From contig CM062210.1 of the NCBI GenBank assembly GCA_031216445.1, positions 3,652,501-3,716,500 of the forward strand: a DNA stretch of 64,000 nt. Direction: 5' to 3'. This DNA is from Lateolabrax maculatus (taxonomy: Eukaryota > Chordata > Actinopteri > Acropomatiformes > Lateolabracidae). The position numbers and the translations under genes were made by a program. Each line of letters starts with the position of its first letter. Position 1 is the first letter of the stretch. The notes beneath the pieces are model-generated. The model was given only the letters and a program-made list of their open reading frames with translations. It did no database searches and was not told the DNA's origin. Of this stretch, positions 1-15,000 are shown in pieces.

Positions 1-3000
1 AGAGAACAATCTGAGAGGATATCAAAGAGGCTTGACGGAGTCTGATTTGCTGAGAAACATGGGATCACAGATGCAACCTTGCCCCCCATTCCGCAGTAGC
101 AGATGCTTATTCGGATGAGCCAGACAGGAAATATAAGGACGCAAAATATAGGAAAATGTACCCGCGAGCGATGCTGAGCTACATGTGAACTGTGAACTTG
201 TACATTTGATTGTTGCATCAGCGGTCCCACTGCAAGTTGTTATACCACCAACTTTGCATCTCTTCAAATATTCCAAAGCACAATTATCTCAAGTACTGTG
301 TTACATCTGCGAATGCATCTGTGGCATCTGGCAGCCACATGGACACACATAATCCAGTGACTATCGCCACATTATGGACTTTCAAACCAATGTGCATTAC
401 TATTATTACACCAGAAATAATGCAGATTACTCACTCACCATTCTCCCTATGCGCGTAACATTATTTCAGTCTGACTAAAGAGATGCCTTTTGAATTCTCG
501 CACAGGTTTTCAGAGTCAATCCTATTTTCTCTTACAGATTAGATAAAAAAATAAAAAAATAAGCTCTTGCCTTCCACTACTTTAAGCACGTCTAATGCAA
601 CTCACTTTAGTTTCAGAGGCACTGAGTCTTCTTATCAGCATTCAGCTGAAAACACCTGCTTTGGAATAATCACATTACGCTCCAAGGAGTCCACTTCCAG
701 AGGAAAAGAGGAGCTGGACCCTTTGAGTACACAGAGGCTACTGTGCAGAAAATGAGCATTCAGGGCATGCAGCCACCAACCACTCAGGTATTATGACTGC
801 ATTAGAGGGGATAAATGAAGAGACACGCAATATACTTGTGGTATATTAAGTGATGACAGTGACACTACCTGGCTCAGGTGAACACTGTGATGAAAAATCT
901 AGTGACAGAGTGAAGTGGAAGAAAAATGTTTTTTCATAAAACAGTTAACCTGTTGACAAACTTCTTATAATGGAAATAATGTGAGGTCCTTCATAATTTG
1001 CTTACCGTTACTGTGCTGTTACTCAGTGCTGCCCTTGATAGCTGAAAGCTCTCCGAAGACAGGAAGCAGCATCCTATCACACTGTATTATGTTTAGTTAT
1101 AACAGATTGCCTTCTTTCATACTGCCTTCAATTTACACAGATTTCATCAATCTCAGTTCTTGTTGGCCAATGAAAATTATTTGAGCGTGTATAGTGTTTA
1201 ACTTAGTTTGATTAGTTTTTTAAGGATTTATGATTCATTTAATTTAAGACACTGTTTGTGAAAAAAGATAGAAAACCAGTTTAGAACAACAGACAATAAT
1301 GCTAGAAGCTTTTGGTACGAGCTCATTAATTCCTTTGTATTAAGCGATGATGCAGGATTCACTGTAAGTGACCAATGTGACTCATATTGGTGTGTATATA
1401 TATATATATATATCTCAAGGGAAACTTTGCCGATTTTAAATGCAAATGAACATGTTTCATGTTCCCTGCACCACAGGAAGTCCACCAGTGTTGCCCACAT
1501 CCAGTGGACTTTTGCTGGCAAATGAGCTGGGAGCTCAGGGTGCAGGCAACATGTAGCAATGAATGCAAACATTGTTTATTTGCATATACTACTTTCATTG
1601 TAATCAAACAAAGTGAAAATCTGCAAAGTTTCCTTTTAAATGCTCACGTAGGAGCAGAAGAAATCTGAAAAGGCCAAAGTCAAACATGTTGCTCTCACTT
1701 GCCTTCGTGGCCTGACAGATATAGATCTGCCACAGCAAGACATCAAGACGTCATGACCACTAGTCAGAGTGCATATGAAGTCAACCCGCTCCTTATGCTT
1801 TTCTCCACTCTCACTGCTTCCATGTAAATTTAATGGAAAGACTGAGTGCTTCGCGGTAAATTAAAGCACTTGTCAACTAGGCTGTCATCATTTCTTTGCA
1901 TCCGCTGCACTGTTTGATCAGGGCGAGCTGTTATTTATGGACGGTCCGCAGCCTTAGCTGTAGGCAGAACTACAGTGATCAGTCATCCGGATATGCCACC
2001 TATCACCATTTTGAAGTAAGTGTCCATCAAGGGCCTTGGTCTTAAATAGAATCAATACTTGAGATTATTTGGAGTCTCAAGACTCTCTTTACCTTTCGGC
2101 TCTTCAATCTCCGCCCCCACTCAATGGACTCATTTTGACATCATTCTGCTCCAAATGAGGTGTGTCTGAGTGTGCAGATGTGAATCTATGTGTGTGGTTG
2201 TGTGTGTGTGTGTGTGAAAGTATGTCTGAGTGTGTGCGCTTCTACAGCACCTTAAGATATAATAAGGTAACCGTCAGAAACTTTCTTGCACAGCATCTGA
2301 ATGCTAATCAGATAGTGGATTTGGTTGTTCTGTCTGAGTCCCAAGGCCAATGTCAGATGAAACTATTGCACTTGTATTTCTCCCACAGCGAGTTACACTT
2401 AAGACCCCTGCAGACCTCTAAGACAGGGCTCTCAGACAATCATCAGCAAGAGTCCTAAACATCTCAAATTAAAGTCTTGCAGTGATGGATGACTCTAAAT
2501 CTACAGGAGATATTGCGCACGCTTCCGCTCTGAAAGATGGGCATCTCCTCTTCACTCCACAGAGCAATTATTTATATAGATTTGTCTCTGTTCGTATGTC
2601 AGCTTTTTGGACACGGTGTTTCTTCCTCTCTGTGGTAGAAATACTCAGCAGAGGTAAAACCTCACAGTTTCAGCATCCTGCTGATGCTGAGGCTTTTTCT
2701 GGAGAGCAAAACAAATATAACCTTCCCTGTGGTATACTCGCGTTGTTTGAAGTATGTTGAAAATAGAAGTACGAAGGATGCAGTTACCTGAAGATAACAT
2801 TTTATATCGAGGATACATGCGTTTTTCCCCTATGAACAAACGAAACAGTGAGCCCAGTATGGTGTGTTTGCACAGAGTTTGACCATTGATTATTGCTCAT
2901 ATCTGAGCATTGCTCTGGCTTATCTAAGAGTGGCCAATGAGAACAGTTTTTAAACATCATTAACGTTATGAAGCTGCTTTTCTTAGCTTTTACACTTCCA

Positions 3001-5280
3001 CTTAAATGTATTTCCATTCACAAAAATTTCCTTTGAAGAGGATCTGAGGAAACTCCAAAGTGAGGTCAGCTCATTGTGTCCCCTTTTGTTAGAGTACTTT
3101 ATTTAGGAACTTTCTTTCATACATGTTATGAATACTGGAGAGTGAAGTCTTAAAATAGCCAGAAGAGACCCTAGGGCCTTTGTCCCGTTGAATACATTTG
3201 TGCCATCCCTTTGAGAAATCCACTACAGATTCATAAAATTCACCAGAGGCCATGCGCAGGCACAAATACAAGTGGACAATGAAGGGTGTTTCTTTGCCAA
3301 TGCCTTTACTCTACTATTTATAAAGTTGTTTTGTTGTGTCACCATGTTTGGCGAGCACTGAATAACAGGTTTTCATTGCTTGCCAGTATCAGAAACACAG
3401 GTAATTAGCAGGTTATATACGTAATCTTGCATTTGTGATGAAATGCTTTCGACGTGACACCCATTTAATCATCAAGATCCATCCAAACAATAAACCGTCA
3501 TCTCTGGCTGGGCTCGACTCTATAACCTTAAACACAACCTCGCCGGCCCCCAATGGCAATTTGGGAAAGATTTCCTGTCACACAGGTGAATGACTATTAG
3601 TTTACTGACCCTAGAGGTAGAGGGAGATTGTAATGATTTCTGGAGAGGGTGCTGGGGGGCCTTTCATTATAGGGCTGAGCAGCGCTGCAGCACTCCTGCA
3701 GGAAAGTGTGAGGTAGAAATAGATATGGAATACTCCATTCTCGTGAATTGATTAAATCTTGCTGATGACTCCAATGGTATTAGCATACTGTTTTTTTCTA
3801 AAGATAATGGCTTCGAGGGATCAATAAAAATCCTCCATGTTTATTTCACTTGAGTGGGGATGTTAAAAAAGAAATAAAATGGAAATCCTTTGTGTGCTGG
3901 TAGTCAGTCAGGTTTCCTTTGGTTATGACAAGATGACCATTAAGATTTAGTACTATTTATGGCTGTCGGCTTGGAGCTCTACCTATTATTTTATTTATTA
4001 TCAATTCATCTGTTTAGCCTCTAAGACCAGAACAAATTCCGAGAGACCAAGGGGACATCTTCAAATTGATAGTTTTCACCAACCAGCAGTCCAAATAACG
4101 AATTTACTCACGTTTACAATGAATAAAAAAGTAAGAATGAGGCAATCCTCATATTTATGAGTACATGGTTGTGTTGAACACATGTTAGAGGTCTCAAGCT
4201 AGTAGACTATATGCAGCAACAGAATTTCCCTTTTCCTCTTTTCAAGAAGCCTCTGCAATTAATTCTGTCCTCTACTGTATGCCACATAACATTTTCACTT
4301 TTATTCATCCACGTCAAAACTCATCTTCATATCATTAAAAGAGAATTTGCTCCTTAAATCACATCATTTCCCTGTGCAGCAGACACCATCTTCTCATGAA
4401 GTACCTCTCACAAAGTAAAACATTTCACATTTTGCTTAACACACTTGAGCAAGTTATCCTCCCTAGCATATAGACTACTTTAAATGCAACCAGTGCAGCA
4501 TAAATGTTTTAGTCTGTTTCCCATCTGTTCAGTAGTCCTATCACAGTATCTTACACCAAATTCATGTATCATTTCAGTCTTGGATACTGCAGTGCATACT
4601 GTAGAAGGTAACCTATCCCATTAAGACATTTTAAGAGGAAGGAAAAGTCCACAAAATTACAGTTGTGACTACAAACTGGTAAAAACAAAAAAAGGATATA
4701 CACATTAGGAAACTGTTCCGCATGATTCACGATACCTGAGGTGTAATTCAAAGTCTGTGTGCATAGCACAGCTTGTGTAGATGCTGAAGTTTAATTTTAA
4801 ATATTTACACCTTTTGGTATCTCCTCCCCTTATCGTTATCATGGCAGAGAGGAAAATTACATCATAACTTACTGGAGTAGAACAGAGGCTGAGCTAGCCC
4901 GGCAGCAGGCAGCCGTTTGATACGGGAGGATGAGAGCTAAGAGCAAAACTCAGTGGCACTTACCTGTGAAATATCAACCCGCTGATTTATATTATCATCA
5001 TGTTCTGAGTATATACTGAGGTTAGACTGCCAGTCTTGTCAGCCACTGCAGATATGATGGAGGTTCCACTCTTTAACCACAGCTACATTAAAGTCTGTTA
5101 AACATGCCATTGGACTTTATTGTATTTGCACTTTTTTACTGATTCCTTTAACAATACTGAACTGTGATTTTGTGAAAATGCTTTATTTCTCTCTTTATTT
5201 AAAAACCGAAATGTAACAGAAACATCCTTCAGCTCTGAACAGTGGAGAGCATTTGCTGATGATGGTTTGCTATAGTTTGC
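1..5280. other. Noncoding, no gene recognised
   Basis: This is AT-rich sequence with only short, unsupported open frames on both strands. It contains a (TA)n tract at about 1395-1412 and a (TG)n tract at about 2199-2216. It could be intergenic, or an intron after a far-upstream untranslated cdh12 exon. Confidence 0.6.
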
Positions 5281-6080
5281 TAGACCAGAAAGTTTTATAG
5301 GATAGGAGAGATGGCCGATAGGAGGGTGACACCGGAGTGGATTTTCACTCCTGTCCCATGCCACTGCCACAAAAATACTTTGTCCCGTCCCAGTCCCATG
5401 ACAGAGCAAAAAAATCCCAATGTCAATAGAAAGACTCCCGTCCCTCCTCGTTCCTGTTCCTTTTTAGCAGAGGTAGTCTTTTGTCATTCAGTATTGAACG
5501 TGCTTGGCGACACACTGTCAGCTCTGGGCACACACAATTAACACCGTAGAGAGCCGATACACGCGCTGCAGGCTGTCGTATGCTTGGCCTCTCTTCTAAC
5601 TTATTTTTCACAAGGTTTTTTGGGACTTTAACAGTGTGTAGCGACCGTCCCTGCCTGCTCACCCAACATAAGTTCACTGTGTGTGAGTGTGTGTGGGTGC
5701 GCTTGCTGCGTGGGCCATGTGATATCTTCATCTGCTCACACCACCGTGGCTCAGTGAGTTATTTTGCCCTCCTGTTCCCACTCTGCCCTCTTTCTGGAAC
5801 TTTTTACAGTGCGCAATTATCGTCCCCGCTGTCTCACAGCGGCAGGTATGTTACGTGAGTGGAGTGTAATGCTTACAGGGCTTGGTGCAGGAGAGGGCCA
5901 TGACGCAGCGTATGTTATTAGTTATTTTAGTTTTTATTTAACTGCCAATTTATATATAAAAACTGACCTACCGTTATGATTCCCGCTCTCGTCGACTTTT
6001 TGCCCTAATCCGTCCCAGTCACATGATAAATAGTGAAACTGACTCCATGCGGGAGTCCCACAGGAATCTAATGACATGTA
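5281..6080. mobile_element. Possible degenerate DNA transposon (hAT-like guess)
   Basis: The block has more C and CpG than its surroundings. The 17-mer CCGTCCCAGTCCCATGA at 5385-5401 recurs with one mismatch at 6010-6026, in direct orientation. Both copies are accompanied by GTCCC/GGGAGTCCC-type sequence. This resembles non-autonomous DNA elements that I recall from fish genomes. No transposase frame, clear terminal inverted repeat or target duplication was identified, so the boundaries and family are guesses. Confidence 0.3.
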
Positions 6081-9000
6081 ACTCCTGCCATTAACTTTAA
6101 GCTGCAAAGAAAAGCAGAAATGTCAAACCAATCCAAAATGTTGGTCTGAATTTTTAACAATCTGAACTGTTAGTCTGAACTGTTGTCTTAGATGAGAGCA
6201 TAAGGACGAAGAAACACTTTCCTCTGTGTTCATTCATGCTTATCTTCCAACAAATGCCCTAGTGGAAAATGTCATTGAGGAGATAGGGGGACACTGTCAT
6301 CTGTTTCTTAGTTTACTATTCAGAAGAGTGCCGATTTAACATAAAATTACCCATTCGCCCCCACCCACCCTTTGCACCTAAATCATTGTGACTCTTAAGG
6401 ACATCTTTTTTGTGTACTGGGTTTTCTACTTAACAGCTTACCATTTCAAACAGGGTTGGCCCTTATGCCTTATATAAACCATGAACCTGGGGAGTGATAA
6501 AGCATTGCACTTCTTCCATTAAATAGAATAAGAAATCATCTTGACAGACCCTGGATCTTGGCCTGGGTGAGTCTTCTTATGAGCGAGACTTCCTCAAGGT
6601 CAGCATGATCGTACTTTCCTCACTGTGTGCAGTGCCTGTGATGAATAGGACGCGGTGTAAGGAGGGGAGGAAGTGAGGGCCGGGAGGGGGGGGGGTTAGG
6701 TCCCATGACTTGTGCCATCCTTTTAAAGTAAAAAAAATACTGTAAAATATGTGAATTTGTTGTAGCCTTGAATATATTTAAATAACCTTACAGTTAAAAG
6801 ACTGTGACAAAAAAGCTATTAATTTTATATACTTAAGTCACAACTGTTGACAAGTTTATTTTTTGTAATATTTTTACTATAATTAAAGTTAGATCTCTAA
6901 GCTTTAAGTTACCAAAAGTGTCATATCAAGAGGAACTACTGTAAAAGTGAAGATTAGAAGACTTCTAAGTCAACTAAATTGGCTGGCTCTGGTTATTTTT
7001 TGGTTCAGTTTTAAAGTTTACCATGAGAGTCTATTTTTCTCAAGTGAAAGTGAGCTGAGTAGCAACACTGGACAATTCAAATTGTTCAAATATTACCTAT
7101 TACAAGAAGGCAGCCCTACTATGGAGGACAGAAATATGTTTCTAGTGCGCTTCAGAGAAAATAAGAAAGAACAGTATTTGAAAAGGAGCAGACTGGAGTC
7201 TGGATTTTGACAATCAAATGCTTTGGTCGGTGCAACAGAGGGATGAAAATGTGGCAACAGCATCAAACGGTCCCTTCTGCCTTGAACAGAAACTAAACTG
7301 GATGGCGTGACTGGATCCAGGGCCCCAATATGGAACTGAACAGAACCCAAAAAATGGATCACACAAAAGTTGATAAAAAAAATAAATTGTAAATGGAGCC
7401 TTGAAAACTTGTGGTTTATGTGTAAAACTAGATGACGACATCCTGTCGACACCTGTGTCTTTGTGCTTTTGTCTGTGCATTTTTGAGGTGTCAGCATACA
7501 TTTGATAGTCTATGCTGATGATGGTTCTTGCACAGGTGCTGCACCACCTCCTGTATCTAAAATGATCCAGTAATTATGCCGTGCCAGATTTTAAGAATTG
7601 TTCAAGTGTATTGAAGGTTTGACACTGTTGAATAGAATCAACTGGTATTTTATGTGATACTGTATCATACACCCTTAGTGCTTGGGCTCATGTCATGCAA
7701 AGTCATGGAGGAGATATCAAATCTTAGAAAAGGTTTTGAATCCAGCACTGCCTGGAAAAATTAAAAATAACTACCACTGAAAATTGGCACAAAATAAATT
7801 AGACTTAACAGATGTTCATACATCTACAAAGTAAACATCTGCGTCTATGCAGTAGGTTTTAATGCACATGTTATGAAGGCTGAAGGATCTGAATGTTATA
7901 ATCTGATTGGTTGGCTTTCTCAGTTCTAAATACTATGAGAGTGGACACATGATCACAGGAGTGGCCGTCTTTCTTACTGAACTTCCACAGGTTTAGTTTT
8001 ACTTTTCTTCATCTTTGCAGAACACTGAGTCAGAGGAAGCCAAATTCAAGACAAAACCCCAAAGGCTCTGTATTTGACAGCTGTGACCTGGCCTGCTGAG
8101 TTTTGCCGATGAGCAAGGGTCCTCTGACATCATTGCGTAGAGCATAAACAACAATGTGTCTTGTCTTGCCTTGCTTGCACGATACCCCTGTGCAAGCAAG
8201 GCCTCCGCCAGCCTCATCTCTGATCATCTACACAATCCACTGAACTGACAGATCTATCATCTTTCTTATATAGAGCTATAAATCACTTCGGTTAAGTTCT
8301 GGGAAACATCTTAACTTTAAATTGGGTAAGTTTTTGATTCAATAACCTTGCAGTGACAAAAGCCACACGGTGTCATTTAAAATGTGTAAAGGGCCATTCC
8401 TGACCTTAATTATCTGTATGTGTTGGAGGTTTGTTCCAAAACGGACTGAGCACCTGCAGTGACCTGCACCTGAGTAAGCACTAACAAAAGTAAGGTGGCA
8501 GATGTACAGATGTAATTTTAGATCTCATCTTACAAACTAATTCTAATTTTGGTTAAAACCTAAACTAACCTCCTGTGGTGATTACATAAGTAAACATCTC
8601 TTTGCTGTTAAACCTTTTCTGTCAAAATTAGCTACAGGAAGCTTTTGAATTTGAACTTTTGACACGTTCTAAAGAAAATATGCCGACTGTGGGTACTACA
8701 TACGAGATCGTCTTTGTACCAACATTCAACACGTTTATGTTGGTTTCAGTAAAACCTGGTAAAGCCGTTACAGGAGTGATAATATACAATTTTGACAGAC
8801 ATCTGCATAGGGAACATGTTGGCTGTGGCCATACTATATAGAGTTATGGTAGTTAAAAGCTGTCGTGTTTTATATTTACATTATTTGATCCATGTGTGTA
8901 ACAAACAAGGTGAATGTTTTTCCTTATAAAAAATTTGCATAGTTGATACTTTTGCATTTGCTGATTTTTTCTTTTTTTTGCATCGTTTACATTCAAGTTT

Positions 9001-12000
9001 ACATGGTAACAGTCTTTATTTCTGCCTTTGTTGGAACATTGCTGTGTGCCGCCACCTGTAGATCAGTAGAATAATGTGTTTCTATTGGCAGTAATGTGTA
9101 TCATGGGCAAAAGGACAAACAACATGAAAAAACACTGTTACTTAACGCTGTTAGTGGTCAAAAACTCCACAGGGTACCATTAGGGTTTGAGACAGAATTA
9201 AAATTGTTCAGGCAATCTGTTCTAACAATTTTGGAAGTATTGCATTTAATAGATTCAAAAGAACAGTGATAATGGAGGAAATGGGATGTGTAAATGAAAC
9301 TGTGGGTGTGCATATATTTGACAGTGCTTCAGAACCTTTAACGTGACATTTTCAAGAAAAGTTATTTTTAATTCATTTTAAACGGAAATGTCGGCCACAA
9401 TTTCTGGATTACTTACTTTGGAAGTTTTTCTTCTAACCAAAACTGTCTCTGAAGGAAGCAATGCTTCTTTACTCTTAATCCATAATGCATTCACTGTACA
9501 TACACAGACAACTATTTAGAGCTGTGTGGTGCTGATATTTTGATATTAAGCTAATAAGGCAAGGTTTCTGATTGTGGTTTGGACAAAAAATATATGCTTT
9601 AAAGTTGGATATGTTAAAAACAAATCACATGTAGTGCAATCACAACAAGCCCCTTTATATATAAACTCATCTTCCAACAGGTATTTTACATTCAGTTTGA
9701 TTTACTTAACACCGGCAGAAAACCATTTACCTTTCACCTCAAAAAATATAATTAAAACACTGCAGATGTTTGGGTGTGTGATGAATGTGTCTCCACATGG
9801 TAATGCATGTGATAGCGTGACATCTGTACATTTAGATATACAAATCATGCGTGATAACTGTTAAAAAAAAAAAATTAAACAAATAACTGGGACATGTGAC
9901 TCATTCAAGTAACACACGGATGATCTGTTATCTTATCATGTAAGCATGAATTACATAATTAACAGTTGCTCTGGGGAAATCATGATTTGAGGCTTGAAGC
10001 GGCTGGAAAAAAAGAATCAGCTCAGTGCCGTCACACTAGACAGATGATGTCTCCCAGTAGCTGCTCATCAACCCTTAATCATTTTTTTTCCCTCACTTTA
10101 GAAATTCACACATGGATTCATTTTTTTCACTCTTACTAGGACACGGTAATCTGGTATACTTTTTCCACTATTTTTTATGGATGCAATTTTTAGCCATTAA
10201 TTACATACCAAAATACTAACTTTTAAGGCTGTATTGCACAGTGAATCCAATTTAAAATCCTAGATTAAAAACATTTTTAACATAAAAGATTTTTCCTCTT
10301 TTATTTAACATTGCACATGTATAGATGGGAGCTGAAGTCAGATTAATGTAATCAATATTACTTAAAACAAAAGGTGAAAAGGATTTTCCCTTATTTCTTC
10401 ACAGTATGAGATAACCTGTGCATATTTTACAGCCTACAATAAAAGGGACGGCTTTGAAAAAAGTGCTTTATAGAATAGTTTTTATATCCACTTCAACTCA
10501 CAGAATTAGGGATAAACAACTTCTATTTTCTGGGAAAGATTTTCTTCTTTTTAAGGAATTCACATTAACCTGCTCCAGTTTAAATACATGGCAATAGCTT
10601 TTCAAAGTTTACTTGCAAACTGGAACTGAATAATGTAGAGGAGAAAAAATGCAGAATGTGAAGTTATTCATAAGCCTTTTATAGCCATTGTCAGCATTAG
10701 ACTCCATCTATTCAATATTTCAATACAGCTTGAAAAGAATAAAGTACAAATGGAGAGAGAGTGAGTGAGGAAGTTCCTCCCTATGGGACTTTTAGGGCCA
10801 GTGTTGTTGCCTCACAGACCAAAGATACTGCATACTATCTGAAATACGGAATAATCCTTTCTAAAACTCAGCCAGTACAGTATGAGAGAGGGGTTTCCAT
10901 TCCTAAAATATATTTTGTTATCTCAAATTCAGCAGTCGACATTTTTGACTATTAAATACAGGAGCTTCTATTGTCTGACATGTCAGCAATGATTTTTTAA
11001 TGAGCGTCTGTCAATTCTTCTTAACTTAACAATGTAACAAACAGACACACACAAACAGCCAATGACAAATAAAACACTGAGGAAACAAAGTGGCCCAGAC
11101 AGACCATCACACAAAGGAAACTGTTGTGTTTAAGAGCAGGAAAAACACCTGTACTCTTTACTTTTCCACTTGGTGTATGAGACATGTAGGTTCTATTTAG
11201 TTCCCATCAGTTTGAGTCATGAACTCCCAGTGCACCAACCTTAAATCTTCTTTATACCAGTGCTATACCATTATGCACCATTGACCCAGTGAGACAGAGC
11301 CATTGCAGAATAGACTCATTCTTAATCTTGGATATTGCTTTCTCATTATTCCCTCTCCCTCTGGCCTCTTGTGTGATAACTGTTTGATTAAGGCAGTTAT
11401 GTCACTTGAGAGGCTGAAAGAGCCCACCTTTTAATATTACCTGGCTGACTGATTATACCAGCACTGCTTGAGGCTAATAATGTTGAACTGTGATGCTTGA
11501 TTACGAATGCTGATGGGCCCTCTGTGACAAAGTAGCCTTCAGAACTCTCGAATATTAATCAATAAACAATGCAAATTAATTTTCCCAAACCCCACAAACT
11601 GGATCTGACTGCCAATTCATTTTTAATGGCGAGCACTCAGATTGACACTGCTCATTTACCTTATTTGTTTAATTCCATTGTAGGATATGAAGGTAGCAAG
11701 AGACATTATGGCAGCTGCCTTTCCAATCTGAAAGATGCATATTACATCAGCCGTCTGCACTGAAAACTGGAAAGTAGAATACAGGAAAAGTGGAAAAGTA
11801 GTAGTCCACTTCAGTGAAATAAAGAGTCATACCTTCAAGAATGCTTTGATTAAATGCTCCGCGAATACTGCTCGTGTCACTTTAATTAAGTGCTGAAAAA
11901 CACTAGTGCTTAAATAGCTTCTGGATGTCTTTGAGGTCAGACCACTCCACTTTAATACTGAGGCTCAGTTGAGGGGCCCATTAGATTATCCGTGATTTGA

Positions 12001-15000
12001 GATGGGGGCTTGACAGCCTGAAAAGGGAATCTCAGGAAGGGGGGAGAGCCTTGGCAGTCGAACTGTGTTCAGAGGCGTAAAACTAGAAGAGATATAAAAT
12101 CTTTTCATTACAGACAAGCATCAGACTTATGGGCAATACACTCCAGTGTGCTGAATGTAAAAAAAAATACTTCCCTTTAATTGAAAGCGCATCACCCTCG
12201 CTTGTCCTAATGTGCTCTGTCAGCTTTATGCCTCGTATTGTTTTCAGTAATCAGAGCCAGATGACAGCAGGCAGTGGAAGTGACAAATAAATGAGATCAC
12301 AAGCGTTTCAAAACCATAATCCCACAGAACATCCACCTCAAAGTCACTGACTCTCCAAGTGGCTTCACTCCTATTTGCACAAAAGGTATCGCAGGTTAAA
12401 GTGGACCTTTTTTTGGTGGCACTTATCTGAGAGTAATATTGCCCAGCAGTACGGAGTGCATTGCTGCAAACATCAATAGCTCGCAGTGCCGATTGCTAAA
12501 GGGGAGGAAGATGAGATTCCATGAGGCGTATCGTTTAACACATACTGTAGTCACTGAAGGCTGCCTTAGGCAAAAATCCTAAACACATTCTCTTCTGCTT
12601 TCATTCTTTTGATCTGCATTAATTAATTAGATAATTATTACACTAAATTTCCAGTGTGTGCAATGTGCATAATGGCCCATTAGTTTGAGACGATATGATC
12701 GGACCACTGAGTTTCTACAAAGTCGATGAAAAAGCCATGAGGAAATGTTAACTGCTTTGTTTGTCAGTCCTCTTCAGTCAACACACTGTTGCACACTGAA
12801 TCGGCTCACTCCTCATTCACTCAGACGTGTGCAGATATATGTTCATAGATGCACGTGTGGATGAACGTGACCATGAGGGTAACGAACACATACGGAAAAC
12901 AGACATCCATTAGCATCATAGATATACATCAGTGAGTTCCAACCCTAATGCTTTTTGAGTTTATCTTCACCCCGATAATGAGGCTCAGCTTAATGTGACT
13001 CTGTGTGCCTAATAATCCATAACACCATGAAAGGAAATATTTGCTTTTGTCACTCTAGTTTTATTTTGCAGCACAGCTGAGCAGAAAATGGACAGCATGT
13101 AGGAGAAAATGGAGGTGACATTAAAAGCAAGGTTAAAATAGAGCAACTGGAGGAGGAGTTGAGGTTGACTGGAGGCCACTGCATGGTAACCGGTCTAAGG
13201 TTGATTTCTCCCCCCCATCCCCCCTTTGACAGAGACTGGAGACCAGAGAGTTCAACTGCATCATTTTAGGTTCACTGACTTGGCAAAATCCACCGTTTAA
13301 TGAAATTAGGTCCAGAGTGCTTCGTCGGGAGGTTTCATTTCAAGGACATAACTCCAATAAAGGAGAAATCAGCCCGGTTCTATTACAGATATGATATTCT
13401 TCCACCTCATATTTTTGCATTTAGTTTTTCCATTTAAAAATAAAATATATGTTTTGTCTGTGGAAGGGCATCCAGACGAGACATAACAAACAAGTGAATA
13501 GTATAGTAAGTAGATAGACAAATCAATGTAAATCAGGTTTGTCAAAGTATCATGGCCTAAAGAAGAGTACTTTAAAAAGCACATTTACACTGCATATGTT
13601 GTCGCTTTGCTTTCCATCTGTCCACGTCTCAGAAAAAGATTATTTAAATCAATGTTGCTGTTTACAAGTCAGCACAAGCGGGTGCCTCAGTTATTTCTTA
13701 GTTATTTCAACCAGCTCCATCTGTTTGTGCATTTCTAGTTTGTTTTGTACGAAATATGAGATTGTTACACAGTAATAGTTGCCCAGTTGACCCAAGCAAA
13801 CAGATCTGAATCAATGTCAACTGTTATGTGTGGTATGGATGATTCTGCAAGGAGCCAGAGTCCCTGCTTTTGAAACAAATTATGCACTGCCCTCGGGAAG
13901 AATCTTCCAGCTGGACAAATAAGTAGACAGACTTTCTGAAAATGTGACAGCCAAATAAGACAACAAAGGAAGCAAAAAATTCATCAAAACTCTGGAGCTG
14001 AAATCTAAAAAATATGACAAAGCATTACAGCAGAAGCACAATGGACGCTGTAGTGTACTGTACTTAAGAAAGGGAACACAACGAATCAAGCTCCTGGCAA
14101 TTTTCAAATGTGGAGCCCTTTCAAGTCTTTGCTCTGATCTTTGCCTTGATCTCACACAACTGGCAATGCAAAGAAATGATCACTCTTGCAAGAGAGACTT
14201 ATTCTTCTGAAGCTAAACTGCCCTTAAATACATTACCTACCTTGCAAATATGGAATTTTAACTTAGTAAGCTTACATAGATTTCCTGTGATGGGTGAAGA
14301 TGAGACACCTTTTTTTCCCCAGTGACACAGAGAGAGGGATGTAAAGGGAATAGTGTGCTGTGAAATCTTTATCCATTGTTGATACGACTTTATCATTGCC
14401 GAAACATAGGCCTTGATTACTCAGGTCAATTATATTATACTGTTATAATAGACCTTATAATTATAAGCCTAATTATAAATAATTGTAATATAGCAACCAC
14501 TGAGTCGTCTTTGGCAACCAATTATTGATGTCTAGATCCCAGACCTCTCTCACTGAGCACTCAGTATGCTGTAGGTTATAGAAAGGGCTTGACATGATGA
14601 AACAAGGAACAGTCTGTAGCCTTGCATAGCCTGCAGTATATATTGTCGGCTGTAAGTGCCAAATTACACTACCTGATGTTAAAGTCTGCATTAAGCATTT
14701 AACTAGTTTGCAATGTCAATCACATCAGTTACAGGCAACTCTTGAGTAGACTTGTGAATTCACACAGTTAGAATTAAATTATATTTTCTGTGAATAACAC
14801 TGTGTACTGCATTAATGAGACATTGTACACTAAAGGATCACACCGATGAGATCTGTAGTGAAACAAAGTAATGACATCTGATTAAAATCCATTTAGAAAG
14901 TGTTATTGTTTCTGTATCAGACTTCGTTTAGGCTCTGCTGCTCAGCTGGCTTCTGTACTCAATTGAATATTGATATTAAAAGTTCACCGGTACTCATGAT

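Noticed and set aside
7093..7497. 134-codon minus-strand frame
   Set aside because: No recognisable domain and low-complexity AT-rich translation; this length is expected by chance in 64 kb on six frames.
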